A stretch of DNA of 64,000 bases from positions 1 to 64,000 of the forward strand of contig NZ_RJVQ01000014.1 in assembly GCF_003856525.1 (NCBI RefSeq), in the 5' to 3' direction. The translations under genes were made by a program, and so were the position numbers. The notes beneath the pieces were generated by a model. That model made no database searches. It was not told where the DNA came from and saw only the letters and a list, made by a program, of their open reading frames with translations. The DNA comes from Vibrio viridaestus. Lineage in GTDB: Bacteria > Pseudomonadota > Gammaproteobacteria > Enterobacterales > Vibrionaceae. This document shows, piece by piece, positions 21,591-31,759 of the stretch (position 1 is its first letter; every line of letters starts with the position of its first letter).

Positions 21591-22851
21591 AAAGCACCTC
21601 TATAGGATAAAGCTTGGCTATTTTTCTGGCTGGAAACCAGGTACCCACTAATGCAATAGAAACAGAGACTAGTAATACGCAGGGAATCACTATCCAGTTG
21701 TAACTGATGGGAGAACCAAAAAGAGCGTATCCCATGATATAGGACAAAATCCAGCCGGAAATGCAGCCCAGTAGTCCTCCCAGAACACCACACAGAGTAG
21801 CCTCAAGATAAAATAACCAATGAATCTGGTAGTTAAATGCCCCTAGAGCTTTCATTAACCCAATTTCTTTTGAGCGTTCTAAAATACTATTGGTCATCAG
21901 TGATGCAATTCCCATAGCTGCTGCAATCAGCGCTGCCAGAGTAACTACAAAAAGCAGAGTTTGAATTTTATTAATCACTTGGCCTTCCGAAGCCGCGACC
22001 TGCCAAAGTGGTTTGACAACAGAATTGGTCATAGCTTGCTCTAGCTGATGAGATATGGATGAAACGTAGGCCGTACAGAACCACCGGTCATATTCATCGG
22101 CATCTAGGGATTCCAGATCTTCTCGCGCTTTTTTTGACAATGCATTTTCTGGAACTGTTAGAGCAGAAACTTTCACTGAATCCACTTTGCCGGTTTTATT
22201 CAGTAAGGTCTGTGCTATTGTTAGCGGCGCTATTATGGCGTTGTCGTCTTGAGTACCATTACTTAATAAGCCACTGACGGTAACATTGATAGTATGACCA
22301 TTGCCGTTGAGAATCAGTGATTGTCCCTGTTGCCAGTGGTTTTGATGGGCGAGTCGTTTACCAATCAACACCTGATTTTCTTTATCAACAGGCCACTTTC
22401 CATCGACATGCCAGTAACTTGAAATGTGTTTATTACCCGTTCGATAGTCGTCTTCGTCAGGTACCGGAATCGCTTTGTCAAAGAAAGTGCCAGTGATAGG
22501 TATCAAGCTTCCTTTTACGTCTATTTTACCTCGAACAAAAGGAGCAAAACCCATGATATTGTTACGCCAGAAGATATCTTTAATATTGGGTAATTCAGAC
22601 TCAGCGATAAAAGACTCGTTTTCCATATCTATATTACCGACGAGTGCAGTTGGCAGTGCCATTTTTCCTGCTGGTTCTATTTCGATGTTGGCACCGTAGC
22701 TCTTCATCTCTTTCGACATTTTGTCACCTATGCCAATCGAAATAGCAAGCAGCGCTGAGATGAGGCTGGCAGCAAGAAAGATGGTCGTAATTGCAATCAC
22801 TTTCCGGCGGGAAGCATGTTTCCAAGATTGAATTAGTAATATCCAAAACAT
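21580..22851 (-). CDS. FtsX/MacB-type permease 1 of the FTR1/P19 iron system
   Basis: 423 residues with an N-terminal helix (about 18-40), a periplasmic domain, and three C-terminal helices with the coupling motif ILERSKEIGLMKALGA. Equivalent by position to Cj1661 in C. jejuni. The ATG overlaps the stop of the DUF2318 gene by one base (TAATG), so translation is coupled. It has the same fold as the next gene, consistent with an ancient duplication. Confidence 0.86.
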   Translation of the reverse strand: MFWILLIQSWKHASRRKVIAITTIFLAASLISALLAISIGIGDKMSKEMKSYGANIEIEPAGKMALPTALVGNIDMENESFIAESELPNIKDIFWRNNIMGFAPFVRGKIDVKGSLIPITGTFFDKAIPVPDEDDYRTGNKHISSYWHVDGKWPVDKENQVLIGKRLAHQNHWQQGQSLILNGNGHTINVTVSGLLSNGTQDDNAIIAPLTIAQTLLNKTGKVDSVKVSALTVPENALSKKAREDLESLDADEYDRWFCTAYVSSISHQLEQAMTNSVVKPLWQVAASEGQVINKIQTLLFVVTLAALIAAAMGIASLMTNSILERSKEIGLMKALGAFNYQIHWLFYLEATLCGVLGGLLGCISGWILSYIMGYALFGSPISYNWIVIPCVLLVSVSIALVGTWFPARKIAKLYPIEVLYGR

Positions 22852-24242
22852 TATTTGTCTCCCACGTATTTCTCTGGATTATCACGAAATTGTTCGTAGC
22901 TTTTATCCGAAGAGAAGAAATAGGTTTTCCCACCAAAATCGTACTTATGTTTGGCTGTGGTGTTTTTTAATTTTGCTCCGGTTATCGGATCTTGTACGTC
23001 CAACTCTTCTATCGTTGAAAAGTAAGGAAGACCCGTTTCTAGTACCGTTTTAGCGATAATGACATCCTGCTGGTCCTGCGACCAGTCATTGATAGGGATA
23101 GGGTTGCAGCCTCCCATTTTCCCGATAGAAGGAATAAAAATATGTACCCCGCAGGCAAGACAAATAACTTGATTACCTTTTTGGATATAGCCTTGGTCAC
23201 CACAAAGTAGACATGCATCAAAAACAACGGCCAATTTATTCTGCCCTGGATATCGATTAATGATAAAAAATCGTACGACTTTTCCATCATCAGCAACCCA
23301 GGCGAAACGATGTAAGTTGCCGTCGAGTAGATCGTTTTTATCAATGTTGATATGTACCTGGTGATCTGCACTCACTTCCACTTTTGTTGCAGCCGATAAA
23401 GACTCAGGACGAGACGCAATTAGATCCCAGTACAAAAGACTAAATAAGGTAACGACTATCAGTATTCCATGAGAACGGCCAAAACGGCGGTGATGCTGAT
23501 ATACAGCTGTTGATTTGCGTTTTTGGATAGGTTGTTTCTGCTTAGCGATAAACTGCTTTTGCGGCAGGAGTATCGAGCGTGTAAAGGTGATCAAATGTAA
23601 CCCGGTCAGAACCAATGCAGCGTAGGCTGCGACCCACTGAAAGTTGGTTACCTTTGATACATAACTCAAACGCCAAGGAGTGAGGTCGATGATTTGTAAC
23701 TTCATCATCGATAATACGATAGCACCACTTATCGGGACCAACATCACCAGAACTAAAAGTAGGCTGATGAGTTGAGACGGTTTCGGACTTTGTTTGGTGA
23801 TGTACTGTGCAACAAAGAAAATCAAGGCTAAAAGAATAAAGCCAAATACAATACTGGTTATATTTAGTATCAGTGTTGTATTGATAACATTTGTTGCTGT
23901 TAACATCGACAGTTCAGCTTGATCGGTCCAATTATAACTGGTGAGAAGCAATATTATACCGAATACGAATCGTAATGATTTTTCGGTTAACCCAAATATA
24001 AAGGCATAGAGCAGAGCCAGAACAATACAAACAAAATCGAGTCCGTTTTTTCCCAGAGCTAGTGTTTGCGTCTGAGGAATGTTCTGGTAGGCAATAATTC
24101 CAAGAACAATGCTGATAACAGATGTATAAAATAAGGTTTTATTCGGATTGGTATGGGCCTGCCAAGAAAGACAAGCAAACAATAATGTTGGAACGAGAAA
24201 ATGACTGAGGACAGAGTAGAGGTAAAAGCTCATATTAACCAT
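22851..24242 (-). CDS. DUF2318 Fe-S/heme-like membrane protein of the iron system
   Basis: 463 residues: about seven to eight membrane helices in the first 275 residues, then a periplasmic DUF2318 domain with cysteines C344, C347 (CLLC), C361, C364 (CLAC) and C379 (GGCNPIP). The cysteine pattern suggests a metal or Fe-S centre; the family sits in iron-uptake operons and may supply electrons for ferric/ferrous conversion (inference). 50 bp after the P19 gene; equivalent to Cj1660 of C. jejuni. A start three codons later (Met4) is equally possible; neither has a strong ribosome-binding site. Confidence 0.85.
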   Translation of the reverse strand: MVNMSFYLYSVLSHFLVPTLLFACLSWQAHTNPNKTLFYTSVISIVLGIIAYQNIPQTQTLALGKNGLDFVCIVLALLYAFIFGLTEKSLRFVFGIILLLTSYNWTDQAELSMLTATNVINTTLILNITSIVFGFILLALIFFVAQYITKQSPKPSQLISLLLVLVMLVPISGAIVLSMMKLQIIDLTPWRLSYVSKVTNFQWVAAYAALVLTGLHLITFTRSILLPQKQFIAKQKQPIQKRKSTAVYQHHRRFGRSHGILIVVTLFSLLYWDLIASRPESLSAATKVEVSADHQVHINIDKNDLLDGNLHRFAWVADDGKVVRFFIINRYPGQNKLAVVFDACLLCGDQGYIQKGNQVICLACGVHIFIPSIGKMGGCNPIPINDWSQDQQDVIIAKTVLETGLPYFSTIEELDVQDPITGAKLKNTTAKHKYDFGGKTYFFSSDKSYEQFRDNPEKYVGDK

Positions 24243-24292
24243 CTAAGAAAGTAGGGTAGAAAGACGTTCTCTCTACCCAGAGATAAATGTAA

Positions 24293-24808
24293 TTAGTTCA
24301 GACCAACGTATTTGAAACTGTAGTCTGCATCGAAAGGTTTGAACCAACGGCCAACACCAGTTTCTTCGTCTGTATGACGATACATTCCACCTTTTGAGGG
24401 TGGGTCAATATGGAATGTTAGTTTGTAGTTACCTACTCCTAGCATATTTATATTGGCACCATAATGAGGACCATCTGATGCAACCATTGGCATAAATGTG
24501 CCTTCTTCACTTTTTCCGGTATCCGTATTGGTAAGCTTATAATTGACAGTTAAATAAGGAATCCACTCACCAGCACCGAAACCATTTTTGTTGCCTGAAA
24601 GTGCGTGAATATCAGCTTCTAAATGTACTTCAGCTTTTGAGGCTGGTAGTCCCATACCTCTTGGTTCCATGTTGATTGGCTGTAGATAAACCGCCGCAAT
24701 TTCCATACCGTTCATTTCAACAGTATCTCCCGCAGGATGTTCACCTGCAAATACCGCTGGAGCGACTGCTGCTGTAGTAAGTGCAGCAACAAGTAATGTT
24801 TTTTTCAT
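24293..24808 (-). CDS. fetP: Periplasmic iron-binding protein, P19/FetP family
   Basis: 171 residues with a clear signal peptide cleaved near AVFA-GEH (residue 21/22). The mature part is a P19/Tp34-type domain: conserved Met in NMEPRGMGLP, EADIHA, FMPMVASDGPHYG and FHIDPP supply the His/Met/Glu metal site known from P19. In C. jejuni and uropathogenic E. coli such proteins bind Cu and Fe and feed an FTR1-type permease. AAGGGAA precedes the start; 11 bp after the FTR1 gene. The symbol follows the E. coli FetMP naming. Confidence 0.92.
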   Translation of the reverse strand: MKKTLLVAALTTAAVAPAVFAGEHPAGDTVEMNGMEIAAVYLQPINMEPRGMGLPASKAEVHLEADIHALSGNKNGFGAGEWIPYLTVNYKLTNTDTGKSEEGTFMPMVASDGPHYGANINMLGVGNYKLTFHIDPPSKGGMYRHTDEETGVGRWFKPFDADYSFKYVGLN

Positions 24809-24819
24809 ACTTAATTCCC

Positions 24820-26745
24820 TTAATTTGATGGAGTATTCGATATTGTATTTAGTGTTGTATTAGGTCTTTTCATTACCCACAGTGCGATTAAGGCGGCCAC
24901 CAGCAAAATGACTTGAGGCACGAGTGTCTCAATATAAGGGTGGATGCCTAGCCAGCTAATTTCTGGAAAAGAATTTATCAGAGTTGGTTGGAATAACTTC
25001 GCTTCTATCAATTCAAGAACGCCATTCCCTGAGAAGGAGAACGCCATCAGATACATGAAGCTACCTGTAAACATAAAGAATGGTTTTAACGGTAAACGTA
25101 CGACGCTATAACGCATAATGAAGTAGCAAATGGCCAGAACAACAATCCCGATCGCTAAGCCAGCGAAGATAGCAAGTAGTGCTTGATGGGAGCCGTTGCT
25201 ACCTAAAGCGTAATAAAATAGTACTGTTTCGGCACCTTCACGATAAACGGCGAGGAAACTTGCCAGCCACAGGCCGTACAACGACCCTTTGGTAATAGAG
25301 TGAGATAGCTTGTTCTCCAGATACAATTTCCAACGGTTTGCTTCTACCTTGGCAAGTAACCAGTAGCTCATAGAGAATAAAATAAACACAGCAATGAGCA
25401 TGGTGACGCCTTCGAGCATTTCTCTGCTTGCGCCAGCATTTTCGAAGATCCATTGAAATAGCGCGGCTGTGATCAGACTGGCTCCCAGACCCACCCATAC
25501 GGAGTTTTTGATAACGTAAAGCTTATCTTCATGTTTATTTTTGACTAAGTAAGAGACAATCGCAGCAACGATCAATAACGCTTCCAGTCCTTCACGCACG
25601 ATGATCGTAAAGCTTGCCAAAAGCAGAGCCCAAAAACTTTGTTGTTGGGTGTCAGTTAGCATGGATACGGCTTTATCGAGATCTTGATTCAGTTTGTCGA
25701 GTTGCTCAGTCAACTTGTCTTCAGATTGACCAGCATTCATTAAGCTGACCAGACGAGTAAAGTAACCTTCTAGTGTTGTTTTGAAAGCGCTATCTCTGGC
25801 ACCGATACTGTTTTCCATTCCGCTGGCTTCAAAATGATCAAAATAGACATCTTGTACGTCGGCTATTGCCCGTTGCGGATTCGTTTTTTTGTATTCAGCA
25901 ACAGCGTCTTTCAACTTGCTCATGATAGTGGACTGAACATTATGCCAATCAGTGTCTGAACTTTGTTCTGATTCTGCTGGCGATGTAGACTGTGCTGTAT
26001 GTGGAGATGAAGAGGCCGGGAGCTTGGCCAAATCATCAGATAAATCTTGTACTAGAGAGGTGGTTTCGTATCCTATTTCGACTAAATTGTCTTCAGACTT
26101 AACCAGTGTCAGTAACTTTTTAAAAGAGTCATTATATTCAGAAGCTTTTTGTGCCGAAACGTTCAGTCTGATTGCAGTTTCCAGTTCGGAATTTTTATAG
26201 CCGGTAAATTGAGCCTTCTGAATGTCGTCATGAGCCTGTTGAGCATTCCCTGTGCGATAGCTGTAGACTGCGTCAGCCAAGAGATCATCAATACTCTGCA
26301 AGGTGTCTTGCCAATAAGGTACAACGTTATTATCGGTACTGTTGCGTGACTCCGCGACGAGCTGATGCCCCTCTGCGAGCTTTTCTGGAAGCGTATTGAG
26401 CTCATCTTGTAGAGCGGAAACTTTGTTCTCGACATCCGGGACTGAATTTCCTTGCGTAATGGCTTTACGAATATCACCAAATTGAGCTTCTAACTTATAG
26501 CTATACTGTTGAGAGTAATTGATACGGATTGGGCCTTCTATTCCCTCGAAAACCTCAAAATACGCCATTTGTACTGTAGTTTTCGCTTCTTGCTGATGAC
26601 CATTCTTATAAAGAGAAACGACTTTATCCAAACGTTGAGTAAGTTCGTTTACCTGCGCCTGATAGTCGGTTGATTGAGCAAAAACCAATGCAGGTGCGAA
26701 TAGGATACTGAGTATGATTACAAATCGTATTTTGAGCGATGACAT
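24820..26745 (-). CDS. fetM: FTR1-family iron permease with large N-terminal periplasmic domain
   Basis: 641 residues: signal peptide (1-23), a helical periplasmic region to about 365, then a seven-helix FTR1 permease. The permease has the iron-binding REXXE motifs REGLE (384-388) and REGAE (502-506), plus REMLE (441-445). The long N-terminal extension is typical of FetM/Cj1658-type proteins and absent from fungal FTR1. First gene of a seven-gene operon, with a Fur-like box 41 bp upstream, so iron-repressed expression is expected. Confidence 0.92.
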   Translation of the reverse strand: MSSLKIRFVIILSILFAPALVFAQSTDYQAQVNELTQRLDKVVSLYKNGHQQEAKTTVQMAYFEVFEGIEGPIRINYSQQYSYKLEAQFGDIRKAITQGNSVPDVENKVSALQDELNTLPEKLAEGHQLVAESRNSTDNNVVPYWQDTLQSIDDLLADAVYSYRTGNAQQAHDDIQKAQFTGYKNSELETAIRLNVSAQKASEYNDSFKKLLTLVKSEDNLVEIGYETTSLVQDLSDDLAKLPASSSPHTAQSTSPAESEQSSDTDWHNVQSTIMSKLKDAVAEYKKTNPQRAIADVQDVYFDHFEASGMENSIGARDSAFKTTLEGYFTRLVSLMNAGQSEDKLTEQLDKLNQDLDKAVSMLTDTQQQSFWALLLASFTIIVREGLEALLIVAAIVSYLVKNKHEDKLYVIKNSVWVGLGASLITAALFQWIFENAGASREMLEGVTMLIAVFILFSMSYWLLAKVEANRWKLYLENKLSHSITKGSLYGLWLASFLAVYREGAETVLFYYALGSNGSHQALLAIFAGLAIGIVVLAICYFIMRYSVVRLPLKPFFMFTGSFMYLMAFSFSGNGVLELIEAKLFQPTLINSFPEISWLGIHPYIETLVPQVILLVAALIALWVMKRPNTTLNTISNTPSN

Positions 26746-26785
26746 CCGTTTTTACCGTTAAAAATGAAAATATCAGAAATATGAA

Positions 26786-26800
26786 TGATAACGATTACCA
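26786..26800 (-). promoter_or_regulatory. Fur box of the iron-uptake operon
   Basis: TGATAACGATTACCA matches the 7-1-7 Fur heptamer palindrome TGATAAT-N-ATTATCA at all but two positions. It lies 41 bp before the fetM start, where a repressor would block the promoter. Supported by the gene content of the operon. Confidence 0.75.
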
Positions 26801-26920
26801 TTGTTTCTCGTATTTTAGGTTTTGTTACAATTAAGGAAACGGTAAAAATGGGATGTGATTTTGCAAAATTAGCTATTGCAATTTGTAATATTTTGTTACA
26901 AATGGGGTAGTTTGATAAAT

Positions 26921-26942
26921 AACGCAGTAAAATCACTGCGTT
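26921..26942 (-). terminator. Candidate terminator after mnmE
   Basis: Perfect 8-bp hairpin AACGCAGT/ACTGCGTT with a six-base loop, 28 bp beyond the mnmE stop. Only a short T-rich ATTTATC follows on the minus strand, so efficiency is uncertain. Confidence 0.55.
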
Positions 26943-26969
26943 ATGTTATTTTGGTTCCGATGGGAAAGG

Positions 26970-28331
26970 CTATTTTCCGATGCAGAAGGAGGAAAATATT
27001 CTTCCTAAAAGATCATCAGAGCTGAATTCACCGGTAATTTCATTCAGGTGTTGCTGAGATAAACGCAGTTCCTCGGCCAATATTTCTCCTGCCATATAAC
27101 CTTCCAATTGAGCTTGCCCTATCTGAAGGTGCTCAGCCGCTTTATCAAGCGCATCTAAGTGTCGACGACGCGCCATAAAGCTGCCTTCTTGGTTTCCCTG
27201 GAAGCCCATACACTCTTTTAAATGTGTTCTGAGAGCTTCAACACCTTGGCCTGTTTTGGCTGACAGGCGAATCAGTGTTGGAGTATTAACATGACAAATT
27301 CCCATTTCTTCATGAGTTTGGTCCGCTTTATTACGGATGATAGTCATGCCCATAGAGTCAGGTAATCGGTCAACAAAATCAGGCCAGATATCTTTGGGGT
27401 CGATGGCATCTGTGGTGGTTCCATCGACCATAAACAGAACACGGTCTGCTTGTTTTATTTCATCCCAAGCACGCTCAATACCAATTCGCTCTACTTCATC
27501 AGAAGCCTCTCTCAGGCCTGCGGTATCGATGATGTGCAGCGGCATGCCATCAATGTGAATATGTTCTCTAAGAACATCTCGAGTGGTTCCTGCAATATCC
27601 GTCACGATGGCCGAATCTTTACCAGAAAGCGCATTGAGCAGACTTGATTTTCCCGCGTTTGGGCGACCAGCGATAACGACTTTCATGCCTTCACGCATAA
27701 TCGCACCCTGACTGGCTTCTTTTCTGACGCCTTCAAGTTCATTAATAATTGCTTGTAAGTCACCTGATACTTTGCCATCAGCAAGAAAATCAATTTCTTC
27801 TTCGGGGAAATCAATGGCGGCTTCGACGTAAATACGCAGATGGATCAGAGACTCAACCAGTGAGTTTACTTTTTCCGAAAACTTCCCTTGTAACGATTTT
27901 AGTGCTGAGCGCGCTGCTTGCTCTGAGCTTGCATCAATCAAATCAGCAATCGCTTCTGCTTGCGCCAGATCGAGCTTGTCATTCAAAAATGCGCGTTCAG
28001 AAAACTCGCCTGGTTTGGCTGTTCGTATACCAGGTATAGCAAGAATACGTTTAATCAGCATATCCATTACTACCGGACCACCATGCCCTTGCAGTTCAAG
28101 CACATCCTCTCCCGTAAAGGAGTGTGGGTTTGGGAAGTAGATTGCTATTCCCTGATCCAACTGAGTTCCATCTTCGTCTGTAAAAGGAAGGTATTCAGCA
28201 TAACGAGGACGAAGTGTTTTGCCTGTTACTGTGAGCGCGACGTCGGCTGCTTTTGGGCCGGATACTCGAATAATACCAACACCTCCTCGTCCGGGAGGCG
28301 TAGCTTGGGCAACTATGGTGTCTGTAGTCAT
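26970..28331 (-). CDS. mnmE: tRNA modification GTPase MnmE
   Basis: GTPase that works with MnmG to modify wobble uridines. The 453-residue protein has the N-terminal folate-binding domain ([17 protein letters not shown]), an inserted G domain with P-loop GRPNAGKSS near residue 223 and DTAG, and the C-terminal FCIGK motif with the essential cysteine. Length equals the E. coli protein within a residue or two. In V. cholerae, as I recall, it adjoins mioC; here the iron operon intervenes. Confidence 0.97.
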   Translation of the reverse strand: MTTDTIVAQATPPGRGGVGIIRVSGPKAADVALTVTGKTLRPRYAEYLPFTDEDGTQLDQGIAIYFPNPHSFTGEDVLELQGHGGPVVMDMLIKRILAIPGIRTAKPGEFSERAFLNDKLDLAQAEAIADLIDASSEQAARSALKSLQGKFSEKVNSLVESLIHLRIYVEAAIDFPEEEIDFLADGKVSGDLQAIINELEGVRKEASQGAIMREGMKVVIAGRPNAGKSSLLNALSGKDSAIVTDIAGTTRDVLREHIHIDGMPLHIIDTAGLREASDEVERIGIERAWDEIKQADRVLFMVDGTTTDAIDPKDIWPDFVDRLPDSMGMTIIRNKADQTHEEMGICHVNTPTLIRLSAKTGQGVEALRTHLKECMGFQGNQEGSFMARRRHLDALDKAAEHLQIGQAQLEGYMAGEILAEELRLSQQHLNEITGEFSSDDLLGRIFSSFCIGK

Positions 28332-28381
28332 ATCAAATCAAATAGAACGGTGGACTTTGCGTCATTGTAGCAATGAAAAAC

Positions 28382-28407
28382 AAAAAGGCGACCATTTGGC
28401 CGCCTTT
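28382..28407 (-). terminator. Terminator of the rpmH-rnpA-yidD-yidC operon
   Basis: Minus-strand hairpin GGCGGCC-AAAT-GGTCGCC followed by TTTTTGTTTTT, 17 bp beyond the yidC stop. It separates yidC from mnmE. Confidence 0.85.
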
Positions 28408-28423
28408 CATCCTTAATTAACGG

Positions 28424-30052
28424 TTACTTCTTCACTTTAGTGTGTAACCCTTTTTTCTCCAGAGACTTGTAAATAAGAGTCTGCTGAACCAGAGTCACGA
28501 CGTTCGATACAAAGTAGTATAGAACCAGACCTGAAGGGAAAAAGAAGAAGAACACACTGAATGCAACAGGCATGAACATCATGATTTTTTGCTGCATCGG
28601 ATCCGTTACGGTAGTCGGACTCATTTTCTGAATCATAAACATACTTGCACCCATCAAGATTGGTAGGATGAAGTATGGATCCTGAGCTGATAAGTCGTGA
28701 ATCCATAAGATGAATGGAGAGTGACGTAGTTCAACGGACTCCATCAATGCCCAGTATAAAGAGATAAAGATTGGCATTTGCAGAACAATAGGTAAGCAGC
28801 CACCCAGTGGGTTTACTTTTTCTTCTTTATACAGAGCCATCATTTCTTGACTCATGCGTTGACGGTCATCACCAATACGCTCTTTCATTGCCTGAATCTT
28901 AGGCTGAAGCATGCGCATTTTCGCCATTGATGTGTACTGAGCTTTTGTCAGTGGATACATTGCACCACGAACGATAAATGTCAGACAGATAATGGAGAAG
29001 CCCCAGTTACCAATGAACGATTGTAGGAATGATAGTAAAGAGTGTAATGGTTTTGCGATAAACCATAACCATCCGTAGTCAACTACAAGATCCAGGTTTG
29101 GCGCTGTTGCGGCCATTTGATCCTGAAGTTTTGGACCAACCCACAAGGTGGCATCAAATGTTGCTGTTTGACCATTTGCGATGGTTTTGTTTGGTTCCTG
29201 AATACCAATATCTCCACTGTCGCCAACAACGCGAGAGAACAGTTTGGTTTCTGGTGCACTGCGAGGAATCCACGCAACGGCGAAATAGTGTTGAATCATT
29301 GCCGCCCAACCTTGACCGTTCGTTAACGTCTCATTGAGGTTGTGCTCTTGCATATCATCAAAGCTGAATTTTTTATAGCGAGTATCTTCAGTAGAGAACG
29401 CTCCGCCGCGGTATGTTGGCATCGCTAGGCTACCTGTTGACTCAAGTAGGGTCTGACGTAAGTGTGCATACATACCCACTTCGGCATTTTGACCTGATTG
29501 GTTATCCACTTTGTAGTCCATATCAATAGCGTAGCTATTACGTTTAAATACGAACGTTTTTGTATAAGTGATACCATTTGCTTGATAAGTAAAAGGTACG
29601 CTTAACTCATCTTGTCCTTGAGTCAAAGTGTACTGGTCTTGTGCAACAAGATAAGTTGGACGACCATTGCTACGGTCAACGCCTTGAGGTCCAATCAAAC
29701 CACTTTGTGCGATAAATTGATGATCTTTAGTGTCTTTCAAAAGTACGAACGGATTATCTGAATTTAACGTTTCGTCATACTTTTTCAATTTAGCGGAAAC
29801 AACATCACCGCCAACAGTGTTAATTTTTACTGCTAGCACATCTGTATCGATTGTAATGATTTTACCGGCAGCTTGTTGTGCTGTTGCTGGACTAGCCAAT
29901 TCAACAGAACCATTTGAAGCAGGTGCAGAGCTGTCAGTTTGAGTCTGTTCTACCGCTTCAGGTGCCGGATTCTTCGCTACTTGCCACTGTTGGAATAGTA
30001 AGAAAGAAACCAGAGCCAATGCGATTAACAGAATATTACGTTGAGAATCCAT
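28424..30052 (-). CDS. yidC: Membrane protein insertase YidC
   Basis: Inserts and folds inner-membrane proteins alone or with Sec; ATP synthase subunits a and c are classic clients. The 542-residue protein has the N-terminal anchor [20 protein letters not shown], a large periplasmic beta-domain (to about 340) and five C-terminal helices with the hydrophilic-groove arginine in [16 protein letters not shown]. It ends in basic residues. 2 bp after yidD. Confidence 0.97.
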   Translation of the reverse strand: MDSQRNILLIALALVSFLLFQQWQVAKNPAPEAVEQTQTDSSAPASNGSVELASPATAQQAAGKIITIDTDVLAVKINTVGGDVVSAKLKKYDETLNSDNPFVLLKDTKDHQFIAQSGLIGPQGVDRSNGRPTYLVAQDQYTLTQGQDELSVPFTYQANGITYTKTFVFKRNSYAIDMDYKVDNQSGQNAEVGMYAHLRQTLLESTGSLAMPTYRGGAFSTEDTRYKKFSFDDMQEHNLNETLTNGQGWAAMIQHYFAVAWIPRSAPETKLFSRVVGDSGDIGIQEPNKTIANGQTATFDATLWVGPKLQDQMAATAPNLDLVVDYGWLWFIAKPLHSLLSFLQSFIGNWGFSIICLTFIVRGAMYPLTKAQYTSMAKMRMLQPKIQAMKERIGDDRQRMSQEMMALYKEEKVNPLGGCLPIVLQMPIFISLYWALMESVELRHSPFILWIHDLSAQDPYFILPILMGASMFMIQKMSPTTVTDPMQQKIMMFMPVAFSVFFFFFPSGLVLYYFVSNVVTLVQQTLIYKSLEKKGLHTKVKK

Positions 30053-30054
30053 CG

Positions 30055-30312
30055 TTATTTATCTCTGTTTTGTTTATGGTTTGGTGGAACGGGATCATAC
30101 CCTCCCTCATTAAGAGGGTGGCATTTTAATAGACGTTTGCCTGTTAACCAACACCCTTTTACAAAACCGTGAGCTTTCAATGCTTCTAGCGCATATTGAG
30201 AACAGGTTGGCGTAAAACGACATCGAGGTCCGATTAACGGACTAATTATCCAACGGTAGAAATAAACCAGACCGATGGCTAACCACGTGAAGGGCGAGAT
30301 AGGCGCAGCCAT
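30055..30312 (-). CDS. yidD: Membrane protein insertion efficiency factor YidD
   Basis: An 85-residue protein with an amphipathic N-terminus and the conserved core [16 protein letters not shown] and [14 protein letters not shown]. It is implicated in YidC-dependent membrane insertion. The start overlaps rnpA by 34 bp, an arrangement widely conserved in rnpA-yidD pairs. Confidence 0.95.
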   Translation of the reverse strand: MAAPISPFTWLAIGLVYFYRWIISPLIGPRCRFTPTCSQYALEALKAHGFVKGCWLTGKRLLKCHPLNEGGYDPVPPNHKQNRDK

Positions 30313-30635
30313 AACTTATCAAACAGTTTAAACATTTCTTCATTACTCAATCCCTGAGCACTTTTCTTCGCAATAACAACAAAGTCTTTGCTAGGAAGTT
30401 CATGCTGTTTCAGACGAAAACTTTCGCGAGCGAGTCGTTTAAAACGATTTCTGCCTACGGCTGTTTTAATTTGCTTTTTCGGGACGGCAAGACCGAGTCT
30501 CGGATGAGAGAGGGTATTTGTGCGAGCAATAATGGTGAAATGAGGTGAACCAGCACTATGAGCTTGCTGGAAGACGTTTTGATAGTGCTCGGGAGTTAAC
30601 AAACGTAACTCCCGATAAAAAGCGTACTTATCCAA
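30279..30635 (-). CDS. rnpA: Ribonuclease P protein component
   Basis: Protein cofactor of RNase P, needed for tRNA 5' maturation. The 118-residue basic protein has the RNR motif in [16 protein letters not shown]. The start is TTG at 30635, 13 bp after rpmH; the only in-frame codon between it and an upstream TGA are TTC and ATT, so TTG is the best choice, giving [18 protein letters not shown]. No strong ribosome-binding site is visible, which may keep RnpA low relative to L34. Confidence 0.95.
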   Translation of the reverse strand: MDKYAFYRELRLLTPEHYQNVFQQAHSAGSPHFTIIARTNTLSHPRLGLAVPKKQIKTAVGRNRFKRLARESFRLKQHELPSKDFVVIAKKSAQGLSNEEMFKLFDKLWLRLSRPSRG

Positions 30636-30648
30636 AATGAATCATCGA

Positions 30649-30783
30649 TTATTTTGAAAGACGCGCACGGCCTTTTGCACGACGTGCATTAATTACTTTA
30701 CGACCGTTCTTAGTCGCCATGCGTGCACGGAAACCGTGAGTGCGTTTGCGCTTTAGAACTGTAGGTTGAAAAGTGCGTTTCAT
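30649..30783 (-). CDS. rpmH: 50S ribosomal protein L34
   Basis: A 44-residue, very basic protein: it opens [20 protein letters not shown] and ends in [11 protein letters not shown], the complete and canonical L34. First gene of the rpmH-rnpA-yidD-yidC operon. AAGGTAAATACA precedes the ATG. Two sigma-70-type promoters lie in the 235 bp upstream. Confidence 0.98.
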
Positions 30784-30867
30784 TGTATTTACCTTACTGA
30801 TCAGTAGTTTTTAGGTTCAATTCAAACCCGGCGTGGGTTCGGTACCTTCTATAATATAGAGAAGCAC

Positions 30868-30899
30868 ATTCCGACGCCTCTCAACAAAGAGGCGGAATT
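30868..30899 (-). other. Hairpin in the rpmH leader
   Basis: CGCCTCT (30875-30881) pairs with AGAGGCG (30888-30894) around a six-base loop, with outer ATTCC/GGAAT pairing. There is no T tract, so it is not a plain terminator. One arm overlaps the -10 region of the proximal rpmH promoter, so only transcripts from upstream would carry the full hairpin. Confidence 0.5.
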
Positions 30900-30925
30900 G
30901 TAATCACAGACACATTAAGTGTCAA
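30897..30925 (-). promoter_or_regulatory. rpmH proximal promoter
   Basis: Minus strand TTGACA (30925-30920), 17-bp spacer, TACAAT (30902-30897): a near-consensus sigma-70 promoter about 115 bp before rpmH. Confidence 0.8.
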
Positions 30926-30987
30926 TGATTCCCTGGCTATGCTAAGCCACATTTGCATGCAACAGAGCTGCCAATTTTGGTCGAGCG

Positions 30988-31015
30988 ATTATACGCGCAA
31001 AACGCAAAATCTCAA
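30988..31015 (-). promoter_or_regulatory. rpmH distal promoter
   Basis: Minus strand TTGAGA (31015-31010), 16-bp spacer, TATAAT (30993-30988). It starts at the very end of the upstream ABC transporter gene and would give a roughly 200-base leader. Confidence 0.65.
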
Positions 31016-31018
31016 GGA

Positions 31019-31759
31019 TCATTGCTCGATCCCGACCTGATTTAAAAATTTCTTTAATCTAATATCCTGTGGATTATTAAATATATCTTGTGGAGAACCC
31101 TGCTCGACAATGTGTCCTTCCGCCATAAAGATCACTCTATCTGCCACTTCACGGGCAAATTGCATTTCATGTGTCACAACCAGCATGGTTTGATGATCTT
31201 TTGCCAGACGCTTCATTAACGCTAATACCTCGCCGACCCATTCAGGATCCAACGCGGATGTAGGTTCGTCAAACAGCAGTAGTTCAGGCTTAAGCGCCAT
31301 GGCTCGACCTATTCCCACTCGTTGTTGTTGGCCACCTGACAGGGAAGCAGGATATTGATCGGCTTTATCACCCAGTCCTATGCTGTCCAAAATACTTTTT
31401 GATTTTTTATAAGCATCTTCTTTTTTCCAGCCACGAACTGTGATCAATCCTTCAGCGATATTCTGTTTTGCTGTGAGATGAGCAAATAATGCATAATTTT
31501 GAAAAACAAAGCCTGTCTTTCTTCTTAAAGCTAAGATTGCGGATTTCGATGGTAATTCACTGTCTACAGAGACTTCACCTATAGAAATCCTGCCTTTATC
31601 TGCCTGCTCAAGGAAGTTGATACAACGTAAAAGTGTTGATTTCCCAGTGCCACTTGAGCCAATAATGACAATGATTTCACCCTGCTTTATTTCTAGGTCG
31701 ATACCTTTAAGTATCTCCGAATCACCAAATCGTTTATGGATATTTTCAATTTTTATCAT
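31019..31759 (-). CDS. Polar amino-acid (probably cystine) ABC transporter ATPase
   Basis: 246-residue PAAT-family ATPase. Walker [10 protein letters not shown] (34-42), LSGGQQQR signature, Walker B LLLFDEP and [15 protein letters not shown] are typical of TcyN/GlnQ proteins. Its ATG overlaps the permease stop by four bases (ATGA). Last gene of a binding protein-permease-ATPase unit between dnaA and rpmH, a position also occupied by an amino-acid transporter in V. cholerae as I recall. No terminator is seen, so read-through into rpmH is possible. Confidence 0.9.
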   Translation of the reverse strand: MIKIENIHKRFGDSEILKGIDLEIKQGEIIVIIGSSGTGKSTLLRCINFLEQADKGRISIGEVSVDSELPSKSAILALRRKTGFVFQNYALFAHLTAKQNIAEGLITVRGWKKEDAYKKSKSILDSIGLGDKADQYPASLSGGQQQRVGIGRAMALKPELLLFDEPTSALDPEWVGEVLALMKRLAKDHQTMLVVTHEMQFAREVADRVIFMAEGHIVEQGSPQDIFNNPQDIRLKKFLNQVGIEQ

